Positions 10,355-23,952 are shown, numbered from the stretch's first letter. The stretch: 64,000 bases of DNA from Limnomonas spitsbergensis (GCA_037349105.1 JAYJMM010000124.1:7920001-7984000), one strand, 5' to 3'. Notes: generated by a model from the sequence alone, not told the origin. A program made the numbers and translations.

Positions 10355-13300
10355 ATGGACCTGTCCAAGCCCGCCTCAAATGAGGCGGGTGGTGGGCTGT
10401 CAGACTTGAACAAAGCAGAAAAGCGGGACAAAGCGGATTCGGAGAAAGTTCGGAAGCTCCAGAGGAAAGAAAAGAAAAGGAAGCGGGAGGCGATGGAGGA
10501 GGAGGAGGCTGGCTTAACCAAAGACTCCCGGCGCGAGGTGACATTGCAGGGAGCAGAGGCTGCAGCGGTGGCGCTCAAGACAGCTGCAGCGACAGTGGCG
10601 GCAATGGCATCCCAGTGGGCACTTCATGCTACGGCCATGGTGGATATGTTGACGGCTTGCCAGAGGGCACTTCATGCAGCAGCGGCGTTATTGGCATCCC
10701 AGGGGGTGATTGATGCAGCAGTTGCGGAGGCACTGAATGCAGTGGCTGCGGCAGCGGCACTGATAGTACACCCTGTAGTGTCTGAGCGGGAGCCTGAGGG
10801 GATTGACAAGAGCAAGGCGGTGGAGGCGAGGAAGCTGCGCAAGAAGGAGAGAAGGGAGAAGGAGCGCTGGATGTCGGAGACAGCGGGAGCATCAGCTTTC
10901 CCAGGCCAGGTGTGGCAAGATACCCCGTCAGAAGCAGTGGCAGCCAAGAAGCCCCGCAAGGAGAAGAGGCAGGTGGGTGGAACTGAGCAGTGCAGCAAAC
11001 TGCCCTTGCCGGAGTTGGTAGACGCAGCGGCTACTGGATCTGCCTCCGTGGGGGCATCTCTGGAAGTAACAACGGAACAGCCGGAGTTGTGCGATATGGA
11101 GTCAGAAGCAGCAGCTATCAAGAAGCTCCGCGAGAAGGAGAGGAGGCGGGTGAGGGAAGAGGAGAAAGCGAAGCTGGGTTTTAAAACTCCGCCAGGCTTA
11201 CCCCCGCCAGGCGTACCGCCGCCAGCTGCGGCAGCGGTGAATGATGTAACGGCTTCTCCTGTGTCATTGCAACAGCAGGTAGAGAGGGGCGACAAGTCAG
11301 AGGCCAAGCAACTGCGGATGCAGGAAAAGAAGCAGAAGCGGGAGAAAATGAGGATGAAACAAGAACAGGAGGGCGGAGGCATGTTGGTGCTGGTGGCGTT
11401 GCCGGAAGTCAGCATGGGACCAACACCGGCACAGTCAGAACCGGAGGACCGTGATGCCAACATGGCCATCAACACAGCTGATGTGAAGCCCGGGGGGAAA
11501 GACAGGAACAACAGCAAGGGCCGTAAGAAGCAGCGGACAACAGCGGTGGAAAGCGACAGCAAGAACCCGCGGACGGCAGGAGAGGTGGGCGCTCCAGCAC
11601 TTGCTGCTGGCCCAGGGACACAGCCGTCAGCGGGCGCCCTCGGCACCGATCGTTCGGGATTGGAGGGGCAAAGGAGCCGAGGAGGTGCTGCCCAGGCTGC
11701 AGCCAAGCAACCTGTCAAGAGGGAGAGGCAAAGTCCATGCAGAGGAGGCACTGTCTCCGACCCATCGGCAGGCCCGTCCCCAACAGCGGCGCCAGCTGTT
11801 GCAGTTGATGCTGCTGCTTCTGTTGCAGACAAGGCCAGAGGTGGGCTTTCCTGGAGGCTTGACTCTCAAAGGACCGATTTGACTCTCGGTCCATTCAGCC
11901 GAGCAGAGAAGCAGGCACTGAAGGATGCAGCCATCAGGTAGTGGGCTGGTGATGGGTTGATGGGGCCTATATCTCTCACACATTAATCTCACTTGTTATT
12001 TTATCACTCATTCCTTGGCTTACCGTACTGCCTCCATGCAGCCCACCCTTATATCCTGTTCGTTACCGGTCGCTTGCATAAGTGGATGACCAGCCGGTAT
12101 ATTAATTACTTATTTCAGACCAGTGCTTCTGCATGGAAAATGTGTATGGGACTGGGGCCACACCACCTCTTCACACTCCGCCCTTGTTTACATAATACAT
12201 TGCACCTTTTGCCCTATATTTTCTCTCAGCTACGCCTCGGCTCACGACCTCAGCTCAACAGATTGGTCATGGCTGCGCAGAATTAGGGAGTTAGGCCTCA
12301 AGGGCGCAATCGCCACCATATGCGCCGCTCTACCAAATAGGTCAGTGACTCTGCCTGCTTGTTAACCTGCTGTCCTGCCAAGCATGATCTTGTTAATGAC
12401 TGTGCCTTCGTCTTAGGGAAGCATGGTTTTGTTCATGACTTGCATGCACTGCGTGAACACAGGGCTCTTTACTCTTCCCGGTCCTGCATATATCGCATGC
12501 TCCTGCCCAGCAGAAACCAGGTGGGCAATTCAGATTGGGCTGCATGTCATGACAGATCCGATGGGTGCTGCAGGTCATGACTGGTGTAGTGGGTGTTGCA
12601 GAAGTGCATGCCATGGCTGAACGGACAAGCCTGTAATCTCCCGTGTTACTCAATCCGACTACTAGCCTCACTGCACCATGTTCACCCGCTGTTCACACCA
12701 ACCTTTCCTCTTTCCTCAATAGGGTCTCTTTAGCGCCGAGGATGATGCCAAGTTGCGCAGCCTGTATGAGATGTATGGACCTAAGTGGACGCTGATTGGT
12801 GCCGAGTTGGGGCGCACAGGCAAAAGTTGCTGGGGCCGGTGGAGGAACAATATGACGGGGGACAGGACGAAGGGTGGGTGGCTGCACAGGAAACGTCTCG
12901 GTGGCCATGGTTGGATGAAGGGGGACATGGATCGGGGTGGATTGGGGTATAGGAATCGGCTGGATGGACAGGGCTGGGTCTACGGCTGATAATGGGATGC
13001 TGTAATGCTCAAGGGTCAAGGCTGTGGGAAGGGCCCTTACCAGCTCATGACCCCCCTTATTGGTTTCGGGGATGAATATGCAACTGGATCCCATCCACTT
13101 CTGTGCATTTGTTAGTTTCTGTGTCCAATGTTTCCATTGTCATGGCATTCCTGTAATCCTGTGTGTTCCGCAGTAGCCCTCCTCCCCTCTGCTTCGGTGC
13201 TTGAATGTTGAAGTTGTAATTATCATGTCATTCATATTGTTCCTGTGTGTTGCCTTCATTGCCATCCACCCCCTTTGCTTAGGTGCCTGGTCAATGGCCG

Positions 13301-15467
13301 AGGTGGAGCTGCTACGCGAGTCTGTTGAAAAGCACGGCAAAACCAAGGGGCGGATGACTGGAGCGATGGCGCAACGGGGAGGAGATGAGGAGGAGGAGGA
13401 GCTGAAGCACGTGCGAAGGGTGAGAGCACCAGTGGAGGATGGCTGAGGAGGGATATCCTCATGAGCTTATTTACACGCTGTCCATGTAGGTTCTAAGGAA
13501 AGCGCCTCGGTCAATCGGAAGGGCAAGGGCGGTACTGCATTCCCTGTGGCGCCGAGGGGGGGGGTAAATGAATATATGATATGACCTAAGAGGGTATGTG
13601 CTCATCACACACGATCCATGGGATCTCAGCCGTTCTCATCCATAGGACTGTAGACCCTATAAGTTCCTTCAATGAAAGGGAAAGGAAACAGTCTTCCTGT
13701 AGGCTGTTGCCATGATTCCCAGAAATCACATTGGTGTGTATATAATGAGGCACCGTCCTAAAAGCCACATTGGAGACTAAGGGATAAATAATCATGTAAA
13801 TGAATGTGGCCGGAGCGTGGTGGCAGCTTGGGGTATTTTTATGATTCCCGGTAGGGTGTCGAATGGTATGTCCGTGTATCTCATCCGCTTATTCCATGCA
13901 GGGATTGGCCTTCCCTTCTTTCACATCTTCACATCATGATGAAGGACTCCTTGCACAGCCTCGATCCCTCTTTCTGCTAATAGCTTAATGCTTGCGTGGC
14001 AGGGGAGGAGTGGGGTGTCCCTGCGCAACATGCTCGACAACATCAACTGGGAGAGGGTCTCGGAGGGGGTGGCGACACGGACCCCACAACAGTGCCATAC
14101 AAAGTGGTGAGCGGGAATCAGTGCAGGAAAAAGTGGTGCGCAGAGATGTGGATCCTGGCCAAGAGTAAACACTTGAGGCATTTTTGCGGCGTGACCCTGC
14201 CCATCCATATTTGAGAGCTGGGAGGTACGGCCTCTTCAGAACAGCACATATGTGTTCAACCTCTTGAAGTCTTACCAGCTTGCTGTTACTCTGGTCCTGT
14301 GGTCCTGATTTTTACTCCATGAAGTCCCATGGGTTGCCACTAGGTACACAGACTTGCCCCTGGAGAACCCCTTGAGTGGTATAAGGAACGTTTAGTGCAT
14401 AATGACCCTAGTAAATTCTGCTAATTATAACAGGAGCTCCCGCTCCCCGTTTTGTGATCATTTCGAAGACAGGTAAGCGGAGTATTTGTCTTCATACATG
14501 AGAGGGGGGGATGCTCTTTGCCTGCTTGCTAAGAACATAGCAAAGAAGAAAGAAAGCTAGACCCCGCAGGGGTGTGTGGAAGTTGTGAGTGTCATCTGTG
14601 AAGCATGGCCGGTGAGCCACAACAAATTATATTCACCTTCCTAACGCAACCTCTCATACCTAAATTCCGGTACCAGTAGTCACAATGTATAATTTCTCTA
14701 TATGCCCTGGTTTTTGTGCCGCAGGTATGGCCGCAACCATACTAGTGTCGGCATTTCCCCCTCCATGGTTGAAAGGGGGGACTGGGACCTGGGGGACGAC
14801 CGGCGCATGTTGCGCTCCTTGTGGGGCGCCAGGAGCTGTGAGGAGTGGGAGGTGCAGTGGGGCAGCTTGGTGGAGGGGAGGACAGAAGCTCTGGTGAGTG
14901 GCTAGGACTCTTACAATAGGAAAGTGAAAGAATGGGCTGTTTGGTTCAATTGGGGAAACCTGAGGCATTCATAGGCATCTGGGCCCTTGGGAACAACTAG
15001 ACAGCTGAAGTCAAGGGGGCGCTTGAGTTCATTATGGGACAGCAGAATAGGAGGGGTGTTTGAATCCCATGCCTCAAATCCCAACATGGCTACTCGTACT
15101 TTTCTCATAAGCCTCGTGAGTCATGAATGCTGTAGGTTGCAATCAAATTTGATTTATCTAGCCTGACTCAAGTCCTATCCGAATTTTGACCGGCACCTTA
15201 ATGCCCAACGGACTGTACAAATCTGAAACAAATGAACAGCATCACCGGTGCTTATTTGTGTTTATCTACCGGCTATCTCCGATCCCTCAGGTGAAGCGGC
15301 GGTGGCTTCTCATGCTCAGGAAAGTGCCAAAGAGGCATGGACTGAGCTTCCGCGACAAGCTGGAGCGTCTCGTGGACAAGCACGTGCCCTCGCTTAAGCA
15401 GACAACAGCAAGGGAGTCTGATGGAGGCGGGGAGGCCGATGTTGTGCAGGGCATGATAACGATCTAG
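10355..15467 (+). CDS. REB1/TTF1-like multi-Myb DNA-binding protein
   Basis: Nine exons: 10355-11937, 12230-12340, 12463-12520, 12723-12873, 13283-13419, 13490-about 13531, about 14003-14106, 14725-14893, 15291-15467 (about 845 residues). Exon 1 encodes a Lys/Ala/Glu-rich region with repeated RKLRKKERREK-like basic blocks. The rest forms several Myb repeats: GPFSRAEKQALKDAAI, GLFSAEDDAKLRSLYEMYG with KWTLIGAELGRTGKSCWGRW, KGAWSMAEVELLRES and NINWERVSEGVATRTPQQCH with TKW. This array is typical of REB1/TTF1/DMTF1 proteins, which bind rDNA terminators or promoters in the nucleus; the rDNA role is inferred from family. Exon 6/7 joining is uncertain (donor at 13531 or 13563). An open frame extends upstream of the ATG to about 10278 after a CCAG, so an earlier start is possible. 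Confidence 0.8.
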
Positions 15468-17984
15468 AGCATAGGATGGACCGGCTGAGGGTAGGGTGTC
15501 GAGATGGAAGGGTGGTGGTGTAGTTGGTAGGCCTACCTGCCTTCGTGCTCTTTTGTGGCTATGGGGTATGCATGTAAGTACGTCCTCATAGGGCATTACA
15601 TTGGAACTTCAATTCAGGACACCCATGTAGAGATAGTTTAAGGCAGCGCCAAGCTAGCTAGCTGAGTGCATATGTTAATATTCTGTAATTATTACGACAC
15701 ATGAGGTGAATACCTGCTATGGGAGTAGTCGTGGTTATGGCTGATGTCACTGGGTACAGACAGATGGAGTGCCCAATTAAACCACCGGGCCGAAGGCAAG
15801 TCAACACAAATGGTTTTTAAGGCGCTCAATACCAGGGACTTGGGCCTTCCAGTCAGTGCCTCTCCTTTTTCATGTTTGAGTGTACCCTGCCTGACTGCTG
15901 GGTCAGCCTTGTTTTATCTGGTGGTTCAGCCTTGCTGCTATTATGGTTCAGTCCAACTTACCCCCTTGCCTTCTTGGTCGGCCTTGTACAGTACCGGGGA
16001 AAGATATTTTCGGCAGACTGCCCCAGGGAAGCCATAGGCTGCCGGGGCTCTGCCCAAGGGGTCACCCCTTGTCTGTCTCTCTGTCCCCATTCACAAGGTT
16101 TGAAAGCCAAGGAAACCTCGAGCGCTACGAGCCTACGACATGGCGCTTTCAGCATACTTCTGATAGCTATTTCATAGCGGACAATCAAAGTGAATGACGC
16201 CATCAAAGTGTGTGAAGGCGTGCCGAACAAATTCCAGATAAACCGGCTCAAGCCAAACTTGCTATTTCTGGGTTTTTCTATGAGGGTCCATGATTGGCGT
16301 ACGCACTGGGTGAGAAGCAAATCATAAAATTTCAAACCCTGAAATCCGGAACTTGTAGTCCCAAGGGTGCCAGAGGATTGTTTTAGTACCAGGGAAATGG
16401 GGCTGGTATACCATGTGACGTTATACCTCTGGGCCTTGGCGTGCACGATCAAATTAGGGAGTGGGGATGGGCAGGTCCTCCGGTGCTATAGACTTCTTCG
16501 AGTTGTACGGGGCAGGCTTGGGTGGGATGCCCTAGCTTTTGTGGAAGACGTGATAGATATCGTTCAGACGTACGGTGGACGTTTTTAGAGGCTGGAACTT
16601 TCTTTGTCTTCCTTTTTCAGCCTTTTGTCTGTACCTCCACTTTATTTCCCACTGATCCTCCTTTTTTTCCTGCCCCCTTGTGTTTGTTTCGTTCTTTCCT
16701 CCCTACCCTTTAATTGGGCGAGCCTTTTTCAGCAGGGCCCAGAGGTGCAACGTCATTGACCTCTGGGCCACACCCTGGGTGGCTGGGCCCGGGTCAACAA
16801 GGCTGGACCGGGGGCATACTACAGGTTGGGAGACGGAAATTTAAGACAAGGAGCGAAACGAAAGGAACGAAAGAGAGGAACGCAAGGATAAGGTAAACAC
16901 CCCCAGCAATCATCCACGAACAAGTCAATAACGTTACACTTCTGGGCCCGCTTAAAGCTTGGCCGCGTGGGCGCCCAACTGTTCAAAAGGGAGTAAAGAA
17001 GGAACTAAAAGGAAGAGAGGGGGAAAGGAACAAAAGTATCCATGAACAAGTAAAACTAACTAAAGGAGAGAAAGCAAAAAAGGGACAAATGGAAGACCTT
17101 CCCGAAATGAAGAAAAACGTGTCATTTCCCCCAGAGGTATTCCCAAGTTCCCGAAGAAACTAGCCCTGAATGATGCAGTGAGGGCGGATCATGGATGGGT
17201 GCCCCTGCGGCAATCTCTGCTACGTTGCTGCGCCCTCGCACACTCCTGGACACGGGATATGTCTACTACTTCTCTGCACCCCGTCACGTACATGGATCCG
17301 GTGCATCTCTTTTATGTAGCTGCGCCCCAATTTGCTGATAGGTCTGGTGCACCTCTACAACGTAACAGATGCTCTTGGGTCCACGCCTCATCATATGGGA
17401 TTATGAGGAAATCACTCGACAGTCGGCAGCAAGCCATTCAGCAGCAGATCCTCCACTGATGCCGACACGCACAACCTCAAACTAGCTGTCAAATACCGGT
17501 ATTGGATTTATCTCTGGCTTTCCTGAACATGACAATTTTCGGGGCATGCTGGGCGGCCTGCTTGTGCCCAAGAGGCAGAACATGGGACTGCTGGTGGAGG
17601 GGCATCTCAATTATCAAATATGGGTCGAGACTTTGCAGCTTTACTCATTAAATTTAGGCATGGGGCCTCCATCCCTCACTTTATGTCAGGTTCAAATGAT
17701 CAGGTGCGCATCATTGGCACCTATATCGTGGCCATTTGAAATACCACAGGAAACTTGTCAGTGCCCCTCCGAAATTCGGTAGATTGCACGAGAGTTCCTC
17801 TCTAGTACGGTACTTCATAAATGAGTTCCAAGAACCAGATCAATGAGAGTATGGCAGGAATTAAGCAGACAACGACCCCAATCGTGCATAATGTTCAAAG
17901 TGGGCATCTTCACCCGCCGTAAAATATTGTTTGGCTGTTGATGCCACGCATTTCACTGCAGTACACAGAGCCTCGACAGCCCCC
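15468..17984. other. Long intergenic region between two convergent genes
   Basis: I see no supported gene in these 2.5 kb. A 164-codon open frame on the - strand (15958-16452) has no recognisable domain and no clear ATG-led gene structure. Positions 16700-17000 hold GC-rich short repeats of GGGCCC and AACGTTACACTTCTGGGCCC; a similar motif recurs at 27787-27815. The 3' ends of the Myb gene and the RS-rich gene face each other here. Confidence 0.45.
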
Positions 17985-20900
17985 CTAACCGCCAAATCCA
18001 GGAAATGCTGGTGCAGGAGGTGCTGCCGGTGCTAGGGGCGTGCCAGGGGCAGCAGCAGGGGCTGCAGCAGGCCCCGCAGAGACCCCAGCAGGAGCAGCTG
18101 GTTCGGTCGGTCGGAATGATGGCAGTGCCACCCCATGTGCGGGTGCTGCGGCCGGAGGGTACCCTTGCTGGGGTGCCGCTGCCGGAGGGTATCCTTGCTG
18201 GGGTGCTGCTGCCGGAGGGTATCCTTGCTGGGGTGCTGCGGCCGGAGGGTATCCTTGCTGGGGTGCTGCTGCCGGACGATATCCTTGCTGGGGTGCTGCT
18301 GCCAGAGGGTATCCTTGCTGGGGTGCTGCTGCCGGAGGGTATCCTTGCTGGGGTGCTGCTGCCGGAGGGTATCCTTGCTGGGGTGCTGCTGCCGGACGAT
18401 ATCCTTGCTGGGGTGCTGCTGCCAGAGGGTATCCTTGCTGGGGTGCTGCTGCCAGAGGGTATCCTTGCTGGGGTGCTGCGGCCGGAGGGTATCCTTGCTG
18501 GGGTGCTGCTGCCGGAGGATATCCTTGCTGGGGTGCTGCTGCCGGAGGGTATCCTTGCTGGGGTGCTGCTGCCGGAGGGTATCCTTGCTGGGGTGCTGCT
18601 GCCGGAGGGTATCCTTGCTGGGGTGCTGCTGCCGGAGGGTATCCTTGCTGGGGTGCTGCTGCCGGAGGGTATCCTTGCTGGGGTGCTGCGGCCGGAGGGT
18701 ATCCTTGCTGGGGTGCTGCGGCCGGAGGGTATCCTTGCTGGGGTGCTGCTGCCGGAGGGTATCCTTGCTGGGGTGCTGCTGCCGGAGGGTATCCTTGTTG
18801 GGGTGCTGTTGCTGGAGGGTATCCTTGCTGGGGTGCTGCGGCCGGAGGGTATCCTTGCTGGGGTGCTGCTGTCGGAGGGTATCCTTGCTGGGGTGCTGCT
18901 GCCGGAGGGTATCCTTGCTGGGGTGCTGCGGCCGGAGGGTATCCTTGCTGGGGTGCTGCTGTCGGAGGATATCCTTGCTGGGGTGCTGCTGTCGGAGGAG
19001 ACCCTTGCTGGGGTGCTGCGGCCGGAGGATAGGCTGCCACAGGCATGTCAGCTGACGGGGCTGCTGCCGCTGGGGGTCCATAGGCAGGTGGCGCTGCTTG
19101 AGGCCCAGCCATGGGTGGCCCAGCTGGAGGGGGCACTGCATGGGGTCCAGCAGCCACAGGGGCAGCATGGTGGGGTGCCTCTGCCTGCTGCTGCGGGAAG
19201 CCAGCATCGCGTGGTGCTGCAGTGGGGGGGCCAGCAGCGGGGGCGGGCGGGGGGGCGGCAGCCTGCTGCGCCCCTGCTTGGGGGCCAAGGGCCTGAGCCT
19301 GAGGCACTGCTGCCTGGGGTGCTGCTGCTGCCAGGGGCTGTGCCGCTTGCAGACCCGCATCCCTGGGTGCTGCACCTGGTGTTGCTGGGGGGGGAGGGGC
19401 GGAGAAGGGGCTCGTTCCCAGTGGTGGTGCAGCGGCAAATGGGGCCTCAGCTGAGGGGGGAGCGGGGGGCGGTGCAGGAGGGTGAGGCGCTTGCGGTGGC
19501 GGTGGGGGCGCAGCAGCTTGTGTGAAAGGGGCTGGGGGAGCGGCTGGCAGAGGGGCTGCGGCCGGAGCTCCAGCAAAGGGGGCGTCTACAGGATGGGGGG
19601 CCACGGCAGGTAAAGAAGGGGCAGTCTGCGGTGCTGCAGCAGGAGGGGGAGCGGCCTGAAACCCTGTATCCGGGGGGAGCGATGCAGCGGGAGATGCTGC
19701 CACTGCAGGGGAACCTCCTGAGCTCGCTGTTTGGGGAGGGCCGGCCGGGGCAGTGGGTCCCGCTGCGGGGGGCTGAGCCTGGGGAGCTTGAGCTGGGATG
19801 GCACCACCCTCTTGAGCGTTCTGCGGGGGACTACCCGGGGCGGCGGCAGAGGCTGCAGCCTCAGGCTGGGGGGAAGGCAGTGTGACTGGTGGAGCGGCAG
19901 CCCTGGGGTCATATTCCCTAGCCTCTGCCTTGGCGTTTTTTCTGAGACTTTCAGCCACTTTGTCGGCCTGGGCCTTGCGGAATGCCTCCCCGTCGCCCGA
20001 GCTCTCATCGTATGAGCTATACTTCTTATTCTTGCTTTGCGCTGCCTTTCCGGCCGCGGCCAGGTCGCCTTCAGCGGCCGAGGACTCATCAGCTGCGCGC
20101 TGTTCTTTGCCTTTGCCTTTGCCGCTCTCCTTGCCCCTGCCACTCTTGCCGCCCTGCCTGCTCTTGCGTCTTGGAGGCGGCTCCTCCCTACGCCTCGGGG
20201 GGGTGTCGTTGCCGTCCTCATCGGAGGAGGCAGCCTGTTTCTTGGACTTGCTTCTGCGGCTGGGGCCAGGCCTGGCCTGCCTGCGCCTCTCCTTCTCACG
20301 CTGAGTGTCAGGTGACGGGCCGCGGGATTTGGAGGCATTGCGGCGACGGCGCTCTGCTTCACGGTCGGTCCGAGGCGGCGGGTCTGGACGCCGGCGGCTG
20401 CTCTCACGGCGGCGAGGCAGGGCTCTGTCCTCTGAGCTGCTTGCCTCAGGGCTGCTCTCCTTTCTGCGATTGTTGCGCATGGCTGAGCGCTCTGGCCGTC
20501 GTTGGCGGCTGCTGCGCTTCTGGAGCTGGTCGTCACTGTCGGATGGGGACGGGGACGGGGACGGGCGGCGGCGGCCACGACTGGCTGAGCGCTCCGGGCG
20601 TCGTTGGCGGCTGCTGCGCTTCTGGGGCTGGTCGTCGCTGTCGGTTGGGGACGGGGATGGGCGGCGGCGGCTACGGCTGGGTGAGCGCTTTGGGCGTCGC
20701 TGGCGGCTGCTGCGCTTCTGGGGCTGGTCGTCGTTGTCGGATGGGGACGGGGACGGGCGGCGGCGGCCACGGCTGGGGGTGCGCTCTGGGCGTTGGCGGC
20801 GGCTGCTGCGTCGCTGTGGCTTTTCATCGCTATCAGGCGGGGACTGGTAAGGTGGTGCGCGGCGGCGGCGGCGGTAGGGCGACACCGGGCGGCGGCGGCG

Positions 20901-23488
20901 GCTCTCCGGTCTCGGCGGAGGTCTACTCTTCGTGCGGCGGCGTGGCGGAGCAGGGCGCCTTGATACGGGGCGGCGGCGGCAACTCTTGCTAGCGGGGCGG
21001 CGGCGGATGGTCCGCTCTTCCGAGGATTCTGACTCGGACCTGGTGTGCTCATCTGATGACATGGATTCGCTGTAATCCTCGGTGGACTCCTCCGACGGGC
21101 TGGGCTCCCGGCGCTTAGGCTGCCTTTTATTCTGCAAGGAGGAGCCGAGCATGGGGAAAGAGCAAAGAGCATCAGACGAGGAAACATAATACCAGGTACT
21201 TACAAGGCAGGCAGGGGGTGACTCGGAAGGAAGGAGGTGCAGTTGTTTAACCCTGTGATAGGTCTGTCATAGTGCCCAGGCTGAGGTCTGGGATCTGCCT
21301 ACCTTTGCTCTGCCCTTGTCCCTCTCTTCGCTGCTACTCTCCTCCACGCTGCTGCTCTCAGCCTCGCTGCTGCTCTCCTTCTTCTTCCGGCCCTTCCCCC
21401 TGCCTCGCCTTATTGTGTCATGCTTCTTGCCCCTCTTGCCACGTGACTCATCAGAACCTGAGGCCGAGTCTTCTTCTGGTTCCTCTTCGCTGGACTCCTG
21501 GTTAACGGCAAGCAAGTAAAATTGTTTTAGAGGAATATTTGATTGATTTGCATGAATGTTAAGTACAGTGCCTGCCATCTAATGAAAGCAGAGCATGATA
21601 CAGAGGGTAGTTTTGATCATTGTTAATATTGTACCTGCAAGGAGTGCTACCAAGCAACTCTCAGGGAGCTCGGTTGTTGTCTGCAGGGCATAGATAACCT
21701 ACCTTTTTTTTCTTCCTGATCTTTGATTTCCTCCTCCTCGGCTTTTCCTCCTCACTCGAAGATGACTCCTCCTCTTCACTGGAGGACTGTCTGCGCCTTT
21801 CCTGCAGAAAAAAGGCAGGAGGCAAACGAGTCAGACGCTATCATAATTCTTTGCCTGTCAGAAGGATGCTGCTTAAATTCAAACAATTGAAATAGCTTGC
21901 AGTGCCGGTTGTATCCACCCACCTTTTCTTGTCTCTTTTTCCTCCTTCTCCTTCTCCTCCTCCTGTCCTCTTCCGAGCTGCTATCGTCGCTATCATCATG
22001 CACGGCTTGCAGCTTCTTGATTTGCAGATTAGCCATGCCAGGATCCCTGACAGTGGCAGCGCAATATAAGGATGTAATAAATTCACGATATCATCATGAT
22101 TCACCGGCACGCCGTCGTCAAGACCAAAGTGTCTCATTCTTTGCCGTCAACTTTGTAATTTGGTTGATTTCGCTGGGTGAAGGGATAGGGCCACATGCAG
22201 TGTGCACATGTGCATGTGTGACTCACTGCCTATGTGTAGATGATGTGCAGCATGGCATATAAATTCCCGGTAAGTGTGCATGCCACATTGCCACTACCTA
22301 TATGAGTGCATATGGTGTGATAGTGACCCTACAGCATGTAATCCCACTGCCTCACTTCTTGCTGTCAAAGTTGATGACGCCGGAGATCTTGAAATTGCTC
22401 TCTGCAAAATGTTCGGCAGAAAGGGGGGCATTCCGTTTGAGCATTAAAATCAGTTTCCATTTCCCTCTCTCCCTGCAGTAGTCGTTTCAGTGCGCGCCAG
22501 ACCACCGTTCGGGGACCGCCGGGCGGCAACCACTGAGCTAAATGGACAAAATCTTTACCAGTTGCCCAAGCCGCAGGGTTTACTGCATCACTCCCCCTCA
22601 GCCACATGCCCCTTAGCCAAACGCCCCTCCGCCATAGGCCTTGAAATAGCTGAACCGCTGCTTAAACCAGGAGGCAAGGACACTCATAAATTGACTGTCC
22701 TCGGCTACCCGACCCCATGCATGCAGCAATGCATGCTGAGAGGTAATTCCTGTCAAGTCAGCCAAGACGCAGTTCAAGCCAAAATACCTTGCCTTTGTTT
22801 CCCTCAGCTTCCTCCCTGCCCGTTGTCAACCTCACCCTTCATGAGCTCTTGCATGCGTTTTTGGTCTCTCTGATACTTCAGCAGCTCGATCTCCTCGTTC
22901 ATGTAGAAGCTGTGTCCCGGCTTGTTAGCCTGCTTCACGTACTACAGCACAACGCACACCATAGCATGTTCTAACACGGCCGCAATCAAGTGAAATTAAT
23001 GAGGTGAATGATTTTATGAACTGTTGCCCTAAGTGCCGGGTCACATGGCAACCCTAGATGTTGCAGATAGACACATACATGTGGCTCAATGTTGCAGCTC
23101 CAAGTTCATGTAAGAGGCAACCTAGCTCTCTTTATCTTACTGAATGCGTGTGATACTTGATGTTATGTAAGAAGGCCTTGCTCTCTTTCCCTCACCACGT
23201 GGGGTCCTTTTGCTTTCCGCTCTTTGAAGTAAGGATCCGTCCCCCGTTGGGCCAGACCTCGCGTGTAGTCGCGCTCGTCATCAGTGTCGAAATCAGAGCT
23301 ATCGATGACAGTCTCGTTGTCTTCACCTCCTAGTGCTCTCCTCATAACGTCGACATCACTGCACAGGGCAGCAGAGCGACAGTGTAAATGCGCCCGCCAT
23401 GCTTCCTTCGAAGGTGCTAGGGGACCCGGCATGCAGGTGAGCATTGGCTGCTGGTCGACACGGTATCGCACCTGTCATCCGAAGACAT
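17985..23488 (-). CDS. Large RS-rich and Pro/Ala-rich repeat protein, function unknown
   Basis: Eight exons join in phase: 23472-23488 (17 nt), 23196-23358, 22836-22941, 22356-22401, 21923-22046, 21703-21801, 21303-21497, 17985-21131; about 1,298 residues. The ATG at 23488 is preceded by GCCACC. The N-terminus is acidic, then comes a conserved-looking block with [20 protein letters not shown] that I cannot assign. Serine/glutamate and poly-arginine tracts follow, then many [18 protein letters not shown] RS blocks, then a Pro/Ala region ending in about 29 [10 protein letters not shown] decapeptides and the tail FPGFGG. RS plus acidic-serine organisation is typical of nuclear-speckle or splicing-associated proteins (SRRM-like); this is inference from composition only. 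The gene is head-to-head with pyridoxal kinase. Confidence 0.75.
18150..19030 (-). repeat. 30-bp coding minisatellite, about 29 copies
   Basis: The unit on the - strand encodes [10 protein letters not shown], with substitutions giving [20 protein letters not shown] and [10 protein letters not shown]. Every unit is exactly 30 bp, so the frame is preserved. All three + frames are also open as a side effect. Confidence 0.95.
20460..20830 (-). repeat. RS-block repeat in coding sequence (about 110-120 bp unit)
   Basis: Four blocks encode variants of [20 protein letters not shown] followed by [11 protein letters not shown]. The copies are diverged, unlike the adjacent decapeptide array, so this duplication is older. 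The blocks resemble phosphorylatable RS/SP domains. Confidence 0.8.
22488..22595 (+). repeat. Dispersed repeat family A copy
   Basis: GCGCGCCAGACCACCGTTCG is followed by GGACCGCCGGGCGGC and the middle module AGTTGCCCAAGCCGCAGGG. It lies in the intron between exons 3 and 4 of the RS-rich gene and lacks the usual GTAGCTGAA tail. Confidence 0.8.
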
Positions 23489-23952
23489 GGTGGCGAGTTT
23501 CCTTGGCTACTGAGAACGATGTTTCAGTATTTACACTCGTTGATTGCCGTGGCACGTCATGCTGCGAACTTCCAAACGCAGAGGTCGAACGCCAGTGACT
23601 TCGAAGTGCACTTTTTAGTTCGGTGTACCTATAAGGTATGCTCCATCTTCGTCACTTTGATGGGCATGTGGATTGTTATGTGCGAGTGGGCCTGCCACAG
23701 ATTTGCTAATTGTGACTCAAAGGTTCAAAGCAACACTGCTGGCATATTGACAGGAGTCAGCTTTTCGCAAGAATACAGTATTGGAAATCGTGTGACACGG
23801 CGGAAATCGCTGGTACTTAATAGAAGTGTGGATTATGCTGTAAGTGTCGACGATCAACGATCACCGGTCGTGGATGCCTCACCGAGAAGCTGTAAGGGTT
23901 CAGGCAAAGAGTGGCTCGTCGATACACTTCAAAATAAGCAGGACATCAGCCT
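23489..23952. promoter_or_regulatory. Shared divergent promoter region, RS-rich gene / pyridoxal kinase
   Basis: Only 464 bp separate the two predicted start codons on opposite strands, so both promoters and 5' leaders must lie here. No TATA box stands out. A + strand frame is open from about 23444 but has no family similarity. The inference rests on gene geometry, not on recognised factor sites. Confidence 0.5.

Noticed and set aside
10672..11832. 386-codon - strand frame
   Set aside because: Antisense to exon 1 of the Myb gene, Ser/Ala-rich by complement of Lys/Glu/Ala codons; no splice partners.
15958..16452. 164-codon - strand frame in intergenic DNA
   Set aside because: No domain, no upstream or downstream exon in phase, and no clear ATG start.
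18005..19525. 506-codon + strand frame over the decapeptide array
   Set aside because: Produced by the 30-bp periodicity; the - strand frame continues into RS blocks and joins upstream exons in phase.
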